DNA from: Phycisphaerales bacterium
Lineage (GTDB): Bacteria > Planctomycetota > Phycisphaerae > Phycisphaerales > UBA1924
DNA length: 64,000 nt
Reading direction: 5' to 3'
Assembly: GCA_947459215.1 (NCBI GenBank)
Contig: CANHCQ010000006.1
Location: forward strand, 1 to 64,000
In this document: positions 42,342 through 49,592 of the stretch, piece after piece
How the letters are laid out: every line of letters starts with the position of its first letter
Numbering within the stretch: the stretch's first letter is position 1
Notes under the pieces: model-generated
Databases searched by the model: none
The model's input: the letters and a program-made list of their open reading frames with translations, nothing else
What the model was told of the DNA's origin: nothing
Made by a program: the position numbers and the translations under genes

Positions 42342-42980
42342 GTGGATCGCAAGAAGAAGACAACCAAGCCGTCACTCGCTTCAGGCTCCGCTCCCCGCGG
42401 TCGCAGCGCCATCGTTGCCCGCAAGACCAAGGAAACCGATATCGCCCTCGAGCTCAACGTCGACGGCACGGGCAAGGTCTCGATCTCCACCGGCCTGGGC
42501 TTCCTCGATCACATGCTCACGGCCCTCGCCCATCACGCGCGGCTGGACCTCACCCTCACCTGCCGCGGCGATCTGCACATCGACGACCATCACACCGCCG
42601 AGGATGTCGCCATCGCGCTGGGTAAAGCCATCGACCAGGCCCTCGGCGACCGCGCCGGCATCGTCCGTTTCGGATACGCCTACGCCCCGCTCGACGAAGC
42701 CCTCGCCCGGGCGGTGGTCGATCTCTCGGGACGTCCGTTGCCCAGCATCCATCTCCGTCTCCGCCGCGGCAAGATCGGCGAGGTCGCCGCGGAGAACCTC
42801 ACCCACGTACTTGAGTCCCTCGCGGTGCACCTCCGCGCCAGCGTCCACGTCGATGTCCTCCGCGGCGACAACGAACACCACAAAGCCGAGGCCGCGTTCA
42901 AGGCGCTGGCCCTCGCGCTCCGCCAAGCCCTCGCCCGCGATGGAAGCAACGAGATCCGAAGCACGAAGGGAGTCCTGTGA
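42342..42980 (+). CDS. hisB: Imidazoleglycerol-phosphate dehydratase
   Basis: Mn-dependent dehydration of imidazoleglycerol phosphate, the sixth step of the pathway. 212 residues from GTG 42342, with GGAG at 42330-42333. The two metal-binding His clusters are present: 'GLGFLDHMLTALAHHARLDL' with 'GDLHIDDHHTAEDVAIALG', and 'LRGDNEHHKAEAAFKALALA'. This is the monofunctional dehydratase; there is no histidinol-phosphatase domain, so HolPase is encoded elsewhere. The first ~25 residues are a Lys/Ser-rich extension. The 148-nt gap before hisH contains a ttgaggc/gcctcaa hairpin and the family B palindrome. Confidence 0.96.
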   Translation: MDRKKKTTKPSLASGSAPRGRSAIVARKTKETDIALELNVDGTGKVSISTGLGFLDHMLTALAHHARLDLTLTCRGDLHIDDHHTAEDVAIALGKAIDQALGDRAGIVRFGYAYAPLDEALARAVVDLSGRPLPSIHLRLRRGKIGEVAAENLTHVLESLAVHLRASVHVDVLRGDNEHHKAEAAFKALALALRQALARDGSNEIRSTKGVL

Positions 42981-43013
42981 CCCGCTGGTTCCCGCGACTC
43001 CCCCTCACCTGAC

Positions 43014-43059
43014 TTGAGGCTCCGCCTCAAATCGTCCTCTCCCCGCACGCGGGGAGAGG
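43014..43059. repeat. Two adjacent hairpins in the hisB-hisH gap (family B copy 2)
   Basis: TTGAGGC-TCC-GCCTCAA (43014-43030) followed 5 nt later by CCTCTCCCCGC-AC-GCGGGGAGAGG (43036-43059). The second, with its GAGGCGCA 3' flank, repeats the element at 139-160. It lies inside the his operon without a U-tract, so it may modulate downstream expression or be a passive repeat insertion. Confidence 0.75.
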
Positions 43060-43128
43060 AGGCGCAACCCCGTTCACCAAAAGACCGAACACCTCAGTCC
43101 TCAGTCCTCACACCTCCTCCCTTCACTC

Positions 43129-43794
43129 GTGCCCAATCCCCTCCACATCATCTCCACCGGAACCGCCAACACCGCATCGGTGCTCGCCGCTTGGGAGCGC
43201 CTCGGCATCGAGGCGATTCTCACCACCAGCGAAGGCGACGTGCGCGAAGCTCCGAGGCTCGTGCTTCCCGGCGTCGGCTCGTTCGGCGCGGCGATGCGGC
43301 TGCTCGAGGCCGAGGGGCTCGTCCCCGCGCTGCGCGAACGCCTCGCCTCCGGGCGTCCGACGCTCTGCATCTGCCTTGGGTTGCAGCTGCTCGCGTCCGC
43401 CAGCGACGAATCGCCCGGCGCACGGGGCCTGAGCGTCTTCAAAGCGACCGTCTCCCGTTTGCCCGATCACCTCACCACACCGAGCGGCCCGACCACGCAG
43501 CGCGTTCCGCAACTCGGCTGGAATCACGTCGAAGCGCCCAAGGGCTCGCGCTTTCTCACCGACGGTTTCGCGTACTACGCCAACTCCTACTGCCTCCGCG
43601 AGGTGCCGCAAGGCTGGAACGCCGCGACCACGACCTACGGCGTCCGCTTCTGCGCCGCCATCGAGCGCGCGGGCGTCCTCGCTTGCCAGTTCCATCCCGA
43701 GCTCTCCGGCCGCTGGGGTGCCGCACTTTTGAAGCGCTGGTACGACGAATCGCCTTCCAATCATGCCAATGCTCCCAAGAAAGGAGCGGCGTAA
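43129..43794 (+). CDS. hisH: Imidazole glycerol phosphate synthase, glutaminase subunit
   Basis: Class I glutamine amidotransferase that feeds ammonia to HisF for imidazole-ring closure. 221 residues from GTG 43129. The catalytic Cys is in 'PTLCICLGLQLLASASDESP' and the His-Glu pair in 'GVLACQFHPELSGRWGAALL'; 'LVLPGVGSFGAAMRLLEAEG' and 'RVPQLGWNHVEAPKGSRFL' are the other HisH landmarks. Upstream is a run of TCAGTCC units (43094-43109). Its stop overlaps the hisF start (TAATG), matching the obligate 1:1 HisH-HisF complex. Confidence 0.95.
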   Translation: MPNPLHIISTGTANTASVLAAWERLGIEAILTTSEGDVREAPRLVLPGVGSFGAAMRLLEAEGLVPALRERLASGRPTLCICLGLQLLASASDESPGARGLSVFKATVSRLPDHLTTPSGPTTQRVPQLGWNHVEAPKGSRFLTDGFAYYANSYCLREVPQGWNAATTTYGVRFCAAIERAGVLACQFHPELSGRWGAALLKRWYDESPSNHANAPKKGAA

Positions 43795-44624
43795 TGCTCA
43801 CCTCGCGCGTCATCCCCTGCCTTGATTGCCGCGACGGCCGCGTCGTGAAGGGTGTGCAGTTCCAGGGCCTGCGCGACGCCGGCGATCCGGTCGAACTCGC
43901 GGCCCGCTACGAAGCCGAGGGCGCCGACGAGATCGTGATCCTCGATGTTTCCGCAACGCCGCAGGGCCGTGCCAACCAGACCGACACCATCAAGCGTGTT
44001 CGCAAGGTTCTCTCAATCCCGCTCACAGTCGGTGGCGGCGTGCGCACCAGCGACGACGCCAAACGCCTCCTCGACGCCGGCGCCGACAAGGTCGGCGTCA
44101 ACACCGCCGCCGTGCTCGACCCAGCATTGCTCACCAAACTCGCCGAGCGCTTCGGTCGCCAGTGCATCGTCATCGCCATCGATGCCGCACGCACCGAGCC
44201 TCCCGAGACGAACCCCACGCGCAAGCGTGGGGCCACCGCCGCGATCGTCTCATCTCAACCCACTTCTTGGCACGTCGTCATCCGCAGCGGCGAAGACCGC
44301 CGCCCGCTCGATGCGATCGAGTGGGCACGCAACGCCACCCATCTCGGCGCCGGCGAGATCCTCCTCACCAGTTGGGACCGCGACGGCACCAAGGCGGGCT
44401 ACGACCTCGATCTGCTCCGCGCTGTCTCCAGCGCCGTCACCGTCCCCGTCATCGCCAGCGGCGGCGCGGCCGGTCCGCAGCACCTCATCGAAGCCCTCCA
44501 AGCCGGCGCCGACGCCGTGCTCGCGGCGTCCATCTTTCATGACGGCCACTACACCGTTCGCCAAGTGAAAGAGGCCCTCGCCAAAGCGGGCGTCCGCGTG
44601 CGTGACGACACCGTGACATTCTGA
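43794..44624 (+). CDS. hisF: Imidazole glycerol phosphate synthase, cyclase subunit, with a repeat-derived insertion
   Basis: TIM-barrel enzyme that uses HisH-derived ammonia to make imidazoleglycerol phosphate and AICAR. 276 residues. Catalytic Asp11 (RVIPCLDCRDGRVVKG) and Asp130 (IVIAIDAA) sit at their standard numbers, and 'LTSWDRDGTKAGYDLDLL', 'VPVIASGGAAGPQHL' and the end 'VRQVKEALAKAGVRVRDD' are intact. After Asp130 the loop is ~20 residues longer than usual: residues ~134-157 include NPTRKRG (140-146), encoded by a perfect palindrome (separate entry). The insertion is in frame and follows a loop that normally carries FTYSG-like sequence, so the enzyme may still work. Start ATG overlaps the hisH stop. 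Confidence 0.95.
   Translation: MLTSRVIPCLDCRDGRVVKGVQFQGLRDAGDPVELAARYEAEGADEIVILDVSATPQGRANQTDTIKRVRKVLSIPLTVGGGVRTSDDAKRLLDAGADKVGVNTAAVLDPALLTKLAERFGRQCIVIAIDAARTEPPETNPTRKRGATAAIVSSQPTSWHVVIRSGEDRRPLDAIEWARNATHLGAGEILLTSWDRDGTKAGYDLDLLRAVSSAVTVPVIASGGAAGPQHLIEALQAGADAVLAASIFHDGHYTVRQVKEALAKAGVRVRDDTVTF
44213..44232. repeat. NPTRKRG palindrome inserted in hisF (family D)
   Basis: CCCCACGC-GCAA-GCGTGGGG: perfect 8-bp stem closed by a GNRA-type tetraloop (GCAA), in frame within hisF and encoding Pro-Thr-Arg-Lys-Arg-Gly after AAC (Asn). From memory, NPTRKRG recurs in many unrelated planctomycete proteins, consistent with a mobile palindromic element that tolerates coding insertion. Confidence 0.75.
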
Positions 44625-44679
44625 CGACCCGATCCCCCGCACAGCTCCCACTTCCTCAACTTCGCACTTCCTCAAGCCC

Positions 44680-45984
44680 ATGGTCATCCCCTCCATCGAT
44701 CTTCAAGGCGGCTCCACCGTCCAACTCGTCGGCGGGCGCGACAAGGCCCTCGACGCGGGCGATCCGCGACCGCTGCTTCGCCGCTTCTCCATCGCGGGCG
44801 AGGTCGCCGTCATCGACCTCGACGCCGCCATCGGCACCGGCAGCAACGCGGCGCTCATCGAAGAGCTCGTCAAGCAAGCCCCCTGCCGCGTCGGCGGCGG
44901 AATCCGCAGCGTCGACGCCGCCATCCGCTGGCTCGATGCCGGCGCTTCCAAGGTCATCCTCGGCACCGCCGCCACGCCCGAGATCCTCAAGGAACTCCCC
45001 CGCGAACGCGTCATCGCCGCCGTCGATTGCAACCACGGCGAGGTCGTCGTCAAGGGCTGGCGCGAGGGCACCGGTGAGAAGGTCGAAGACCGCATCGCGC
45101 GGCTCCGCGATCACGTCGGCGGCTTCCTCATCACCTTCGTCGAGCGTGAGGGCCGCATGGTCGGCATCGACACCGCCCAGATCGAACGCCTCGTCAAGGC
45201 TGCTGACACGGGTCGGCCCGACTCCCCGCGCGTCACCATCGCCGGCGGCATCGCCACCGCCGACGAGATCGGCATCATCGACCGCCTCGGCGCCGATGCG
45301 CAGGTCGGCATGGGCCTCTACACCGGCCGCTTCACGCTCGACGATGCGATCCTCGCGCCCACCACCAGCGACCGCCCCGACGGCCTGCTCGCCACCGTCG
45401 TCGTCGATGAGCTCGGCCACGCGCTGGGCCTGTGCTACTCCTCGCGCGAGTCCGTGGCCAAGGCCGTCGAGCTGCAACGCGGCGTCTACCACTCCCGCCG
45501 ACGCGGCGTGTGGGTCAAGGGCGAGACCAGCGGCGACACCCAGGAACTGCTCCGCATCGATCTCGACTGCGACCGCGATGCGCTCCGCTTCGTCGTCCGC
45601 CAGCGTGGCGATGGTTTCTGCCACTTCAAGACCGACACCTGCTGGGGCAACCACGCCGGACTCGCCGCTCTCGAAGGGACCATCCGCCAGCGACTCGCCG
45701 AGGCGCCGGCGGGCTCGTACACCCGGCGTCTGCTTGACGACCCCGCGCTGCTCCGGGCCAAGCTCATCGAGGAAGCCGGCGAGCTCGCGACAGCCCTCGA
45801 TCCTTCGAAGCCAGATTCCCGGGGCACAGGTTCCGCCGCTGCGAACGAGGCCGCCGACCTGATTTACTTCGCTCTCGTCGCCCTCGCCAAGGCCGATGCC
45901 TCCCTTGCCGACGTCGGCACGATCCTCGACGCCCGCTCCCGCAAGGTCACACGCCGCCCCGGCAACGCCAAGCCGTCGCATTGA
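44680..45984 (+). CDS. hisAIE: HisA-HisI-HisE fusion protein
   Basis: 434 residues with three his activities in line. 1-226: HisA TIM barrel (ProFAR isomerase), with Asp7 (MVIPSIDLQGG), Asp116 (IAAVDCNHGE) and Thr152. 230-323: HisI phosphoribosyl-AMP cyclohydrolase, with 'GVWVKGETSGDTQELLRIDL', D296-C297-D298 and a zinc-type C314/C321 ('GFCHFKTDTCWG'). 328-427: HisE phosphoribosyl-ATP pyrophosphohydrolase, with 'LLRAKLIEEAGELATAL' and 'NEAADLIYFALVALAKA'. HisI-HisE fusions are common, but a HisA-HisI-HisE chain is unusual to my knowledge. It covers steps 2, 3 and 4, i.e. three consecutive reactions. The HisA part lacks the usual bacterial 'TDIxRDGTxxG' and has 'TFVEREGRMVGID', closer to plant/yeast HisA. 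Gene symbol is descriptive. Last gene of the his operon; upp starts 44 nt later. Confidence 0.92.
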   Translation: MVIPSIDLQGGSTVQLVGGRDKALDAGDPRPLLRRFSIAGEVAVIDLDAAIGTGSNAALIEELVKQAPCRVGGGIRSVDAAIRWLDAGASKVILGTAATPEILKELPRERVIAAVDCNHGEVVVKGWREGTGEKVEDRIARLRDHVGGFLITFVEREGRMVGIDTAQIERLVKAADTGRPDSPRVTIAGGIATADEIGIIDRLGADAQVGMGLYTGRFTLDDAILAPTTSDRPDGLLATVVVDELGHALGLCYSSRESVAKAVELQRGVYHSRRRGVWVKGETSGDTQELLRIDLDCDRDALRFVVRQRGDGFCHFKTDTCWGNHAGLAALEGTIRQRLAEAPAGSYTRRLLDDPALLRAKLIEEAGELATALDPSKPDSRGTGSAAANEAADLIYFALVALAKADASLADVGTILDARSRKVTRRPGNAKPSH

Positions 45985-46016
45985 GGCACGCCTTCAGGGG
46001 TCCGCCACGTCCAACA

Positions 46017-46022
46017 TATCCT
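46017..46022 (+). promoter_or_regulatory. Candidate -10 (TATCCT) for leaderless upp
   Basis: TATCCT ends 6 nt before the upp ATG and there is no Shine-Dalgarno. Would allow expression independent of his attenuation. No clear -35. Confidence 0.35.
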
Positions 46023-46028
46023 TGCCCG

Positions 46029-46676
46029 ATGCCCACGCGCCACCCGCAGTATCCCAACCTCGTCGTCTTCGATCACCCGCTCATCCAGCACAAACTCTCC
46101 TGGATCCGCGACGAGACCACCGGCCACCGTCCCTTCCGCGCCCTGCTCTCGCAGATCGCCGGGCTGATGGTCTTTGAAGTCACCCGCAGCTTCCCCACCG
46201 CTCCTGTCACAATCCGCACGCCCCTCGAAGAGACGGAGGCCCGCCGCCTCAGCGCGACCATCACCGTCGTTCCGGTGCTCCGCTCCGGGCTGGGCATGGT
46301 CGAGGGCATCCTCACCATCATGCCCGAGGCCCGCGTGGGTCACCTCGGCATCGCCCGTGACGAGAAGACCCTGAAACCCGTCGCGTATCTCAAGCGCCTG
46401 CCCAAGGGTCTCGACGCCGGCCCCGTCGTGCTCGTCGATCCCATGCTCGCGACCGGCGGCAGTGCCGCGGCCGCCATCCAGATGCTCCGCGACGAGGGCG
46501 CCCGCGATCTCCGCATGATCTGCCTCGTCGCCGCGCCCGAGGGCGTCTCGCGTCTGCTCCAGGACCACCCCGACGTCATGGTCTACACCGCCGCGCTCGA
46601 CCGCGGCCTGACCGAAAAGGGCTACATCGAGCCCGGCCTCGGCGACGCCGGCGATCGCATGTACGGCACCGAGTGA
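46029..46676 (+). CDS. upp: Uracil phosphoribosyltransferase
   Basis: Salvage enzyme joining uracil and PRPP to UMP. 215 residues from ATG 46029. 'DHPLIQHKLSWIRDETTGHR' and 'FRALLSQIAGLMVFEVTR' match the UPRT N-terminus. The PRPP loop is 'VVLVDPMLATGGSAAAAIQM', and the uracil-binding C-terminus is 'LDRGLTEKGYIEPGLGDAGD' followed by RMYGTE, the family's typical GD-A-GDR end. Like other UPRTs it should need GTP or magnesium, but nothing specific is visible. It lies 44 nt after the his fusion gene in the same direction; both pathways consume PRPP. Confidence 0.96.
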   Translation: MPTRHPQYPNLVVFDHPLIQHKLSWIRDETTGHRPFRALLSQIAGLMVFEVTRSFPTAPVTIRTPLEETEARRLSATITVVPVLRSGLGMVEGILTIMPEARVGHLGIARDEKTLKPVAYLKRLPKGLDAGPVVLVDPMLATGGSAAAAIQMLRDEGARDLRMICLVAAPEGVSRLLQDHPDVMVYTAALDRGLTEKGYIEPGLGDAGDRMYGTE

Positions 46677-46722
46677 ACGGCATGGGCTGAGAGGTTGGAA
46701 TCGAAGCGACGAATCGGAGGCG

Positions 46723-47679
46723 ATGCGCTTGGCGGTAGAGCAAACGAGCAAACCCGGTTCCCACGTCGCGCGGCTGCAGGCCCTCGCCAAGAAGCTCCGC
46801 GTGCACGCATCCTCCGATCTCGCACGTGACTGGCTCGATGCAACCGGCTCGTTGCCGTGGATCCAGCCTCGGCGGCTCTACCAGTACCCTGCAAAGAAGG
46901 ATCTCTTCCCCCGCTCTGCCGTCATGAAACTCCCCGCCGAGCATCGCTCGCTGCTGCTCTCTCGCGAGTTCGACGAACGTGCCTACTACGACGGGCGCTA
47001 CGGCAACGGCCTCGCCTATTGGCCCCTCGTCGAAGCCCTCGCTCGCACCGGCGTTTCGTCGCTCGCCGGCCTGCGCGTTCTCGACATCGGTTACGCCACC
47101 ATCCTTCCCCTGCGGCTTATGGCCTGTCTCGGTGCCCGCACCCTCGGCATCGACACCGACACCTTCCCCATCGCGATGTACGGCGAAGCCAGCGATACCG
47201 GCGCCATCCGTGCCGTCAAGGCGAAGACCAATCCCGCTGCAGTGTCTGGCTCGATCGAAGTCTCCCGCGGGCGCATCGGCACCGATTGGACGCCCGAGCC
47301 CGAGAGTCTCGACCTCATTCTGAGCCGCAACACCCTCAAGAACGGCTACGTCCATCCAAACGCCGAGTACGCGCACGAACCCAACGTCCGGCTCGAACTC
47401 GACGACCGCGCATTCCTCCGCGTCGTGCGTGAATCCCTCCGCCGCGGCGGGCTCTGCGTGATCTACAACACCTTCGATCCCGCCGAAGTCGGCCCCGGCG
47501 CCGACGGCCGCTCGCCATTTTCGCGCGAAGACTTTGCAAGCGCCGGCTTCGAAGTTCTTGCCTTCGACGAGCCCGATGACGCACGCCAAGCGACATTTGC
47601 GGACGTAGTGCGTGCCGCGGGCGAAAACACTGGCTCGAGCGTGCCCAAAGCGCTGCTCACCATGGTCCGCGCCGCCTGA
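46723..47679 (+). CDS. Putative SAM-dependent methyltransferase-like protein
   Basis: 318 residues. Residues ~110-250 look like a class I methyltransferase Rossmann fold: motif I 'LAGLRVLDIGYATILPLRLM', acidic strand 2 'GARTLGIDTDTFPIAMYG', and 'ESLDLILSRNTLKNGYVHPN' as motif IV. The glycine loop is degenerate (LDIGYATILP where LDIGCGxG is normal), so SAM binding is uncertain. The N-terminal ~90 residues (HVARLQALAKKLRVHASSDL onward) are helical and unknown. GGAGG at 46716-46720 is only 2 nt before the ATG; a TTG two codons downstream (46729) would have better spacing and may be the true start. No pathway context. Confidence 0.55.
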   Translation: MRLAVEQTSKPGSHVARLQALAKKLRVHASSDLARDWLDATGSLPWIQPRRLYQYPAKKDLFPRSAVMKLPAEHRSLLLSREFDERAYYDGRYGNGLAYWPLVEALARTGVSSLAGLRVLDIGYATILPLRLMACLGARTLGIDTDTFPIAMYGEASDTGAIRAVKAKTNPAAVSGSIEVSRGRIGTDWTPEPESLDLILSRNTLKNGYVHPNAEYAHEPNVRLELDDRAFLRVVRESLRRGGLCVIYNTFDPAEVGPGADGRSPFSREDFASAGFEVLAFDEPDDARQATFADVVRAAGENTGSSVPKALLTMVRAA

Positions 47680-47724
47680 GCCAGCGACGTGCCCTGTCGA
47701 TCAGGGGGCGTAAACTTCTGTCCA

Positions 47725-49509
47725 ATGCACGCCCCCGGCGTCGAGCCACCCCTGCCAACCGAGAACGACGACAACCCCGCCCAGCGCCTCCGCGAGGCGG
47801 CCGGCGCGTTGCAACACGCCGACCCCGCACACCCCGCTTCGCGCACCACCCAGCGCCTTTCGATCACCGATTTCCTCTCCGACGGGTCCCTCGTCAAGCT
47901 CTGCGACCAGCTCTCACGCCTCAGCGGCGTCCGCGTCGACTTGCTCGACGTCCGCGGCCGCATCATCAAGGTCGGCACCACCGAACGCACCTGGATCGTC
48001 GAGGACGAACCCGCCCAGACGCCCGACGGGTCCGCCAGTGTGCCCCTGGTCGTCTCGAGCACCCGCATCGGCTCGCTCCGCGTCGGCCCCGGAACCTCCG
48101 GCGAGAGCCGCGAGATCCTCGAGCGGGCGGTCACCCTTCTCGCCGGCACCGCGGGCGAACTCTGCGAGCACGAACTCGACCTGCGTCACCGCGTCAAGGA
48201 AGCCAGCGCCCTCTTCAAGCTCAGCACCATGCTCACCCGGTCGATGAGCGTCGATCGCGTGCTGCAGGTCGCGCTGGAACTCGCACTTGACGTGCTCGAA
48301 CTCGATTGCGGCAGCGTTGTTCTCGTCCCCGAAGAAACCGAGGAAGTCTCCGAACTTTCCGGACCGACCGAAGAGAACCTCTCCCTGATCGCCAGCAAAG
48401 GCCTCAGCCGCGACTGGCTCGACGACCCGCGTCCGCTCTCCCAGGACCGCATCTTCGACCGCATGTCCATCGGCGGCGAACTGGTCGTCAGCGAAGACCT
48501 TGCCAGCGACTCCCGCGTGCTCGAACCCCAGCGTCTCATCGTCGAGGGCTTGGGCGCCGCCATCCACGCCGGGCTTGCCTTCCAAGGTCGCCCCATCGGC
48601 GTCATGCGCCTGTACGCCCGCCTGCCGCGAACGTTCGACGAGAGCGACAGGCGCGTGCTCCGCGCTATCGCCGCCCAGGCCGCCGTCGCCGTGCAGCAGG
48701 CACGCCTGCTGAAGATGCAGGAAGAAGACCAGCGCCTCCAGCGCCAGCTCGCCCTCGCATCCGACGTGCAGCGCCGCATGCTGCCGCGCTTTGTCCCGTC
48801 GATGACCAAGGAATGGTCACACCTGGACGTGGCGGCCAAGTACGAACCATCCTTCGAACTTGGCGGCGATTTCTACGACTTCATCAACCTCTCCAGCCAC
48901 CTGGGCATCGTCGTCGGCGACGTCGTCGGCAAGGGCATCGCCGCCGCGCTGCTCATGTCTGCGGTGCGTGCCAGCCTCCGCGCTCACGCCCAAGGCGTCT
49001 ACGACCTCGACGAGGTCATCAGCCGCGTCAATATCGCTCTCTGCCGCGACACCCTCGACAACGAGTTCGCCACGCTCTGGTACGGCGTGCTCGATCCGGT
49101 GAAACTGCGCCTCACCTACTGCAGCGCGGGACACGAACCACCGATCGTCGTCCGCGTCCCCGAGCATCGTGCACCCGGCCCCGCCGACATCGACGAACTC
49201 TCCGTCGGCGGCATGGTCGTCGGTATCGACCGCAGCCAGCGCTACCAGCGCGCCGTCTACGACATGCACGCCGGCGATGTCCTCGTCGCCTACACCGACG
49301 GCGTTGTCGACACCGTGAACTTCGGGCGCGAGAAGTTCGGCAAGAAGCGACTCCGCGCCTGCCTGCTCGAGATCCTCAAGCAGGAACCAAAGGCCAGCGC
49401 CAACCGCATCGCCGAGCACATCCGCTGGTGCCTCCGTCAGTTCGCCGGCCTGGCGCAGCGCCCCGACGACGAGACCATCGTCGTCGTCCGCCCCTGGGCC
49501 AAGGCCTGA
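47725..49509 (+). CDS. GAF/SpoIIE-type PP2C serine phosphatase, signalling
   Basis: 594 residues. ~45-165: a PocR-like or related sensory domain ('ITDFLSDGSLVKLCDQLSRL', 'LLDVRGRIIKVG'). ~170-345: a GAF domain ('ASALFKLSTMLTRSMSVDRV', 'GLGAAIHAGLAFQGRPIGVM', 'LRAIAAQAAVAVQQARLL'). A short coiled coil (QEEDQRLQRQLALASDVQRR) leads to a SpoIIE/RsbU phosphatase (~365-592) with metal-binding Asp residues in 'ELGGDFYDFINLSSHLGIVV' and 'VGDVVGKGIAAALLMS', then 'LTYCSAGHEPPIV' and 'VAYTDGVVDTVNF'. Such proteins dephosphorylate anti-sigma antagonists in partner-switching responses. The ATG at 47725 has TAAACT 8 nt upstream. No partner (STAS or kinase) is in the window. Confidence 0.85.
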   Translation: MHAPGVEPPLPTENDDNPAQRLREAAGALQHADPAHPASRTTQRLSITDFLSDGSLVKLCDQLSRLSGVRVDLLDVRGRIIKVGTTERTWIVEDEPAQTPDGSASVPLVVSSTRIGSLRVGPGTSGESREILERAVTLLAGTAGELCEHELDLRHRVKEASALFKLSTMLTRSMSVDRVLQVALELALDVLELDCGSVVLVPEETEEVSELSGPTEENLSLIASKGLSRDWLDDPRPLSQDRIFDRMSIGGELVVSEDLASDSRVLEPQRLIVEGLGAAIHAGLAFQGRPIGVMRLYARLPRTFDESDRRVLRAIAAQAAVAVQQARLLKMQEEDQRLQRQLALASDVQRRMLPRFVPSMTKEWSHLDVAAKYEPSFELGGDFYDFINLSSHLGIVVGDVVGKGIAAALLMSAVRASLRAHAQGVYDLDEVISRVNIALCRDTLDNEFATLWYGVLDPVKLRLTYCSAGHEPPIVVRVPEHRAPGPADIDELSVGGMVVGIDRSQRYQRAVYDMHAGDVLVAYTDGVVDTVNFGREKFGKKRLRACLLEILKQEPKASANRIAEHIRWCLRQFAGLAQRPDDETIVVVRPWAKA

Positions 49510-49592
49510 CACTTCCGCATGACGTACGCAGCAGCAAGGCGTCGCGTCCGCACCCCGGTGCCGCTGCAACCGTCGGCCAAACGAGAGCGAAT

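Noticed and set aside
44190..44270. Frameshift or sequencing error in hisF
   Set aside because: The frame is maintained on both sides of the palindrome and conserved motifs continue, so it is an in-frame insertion.
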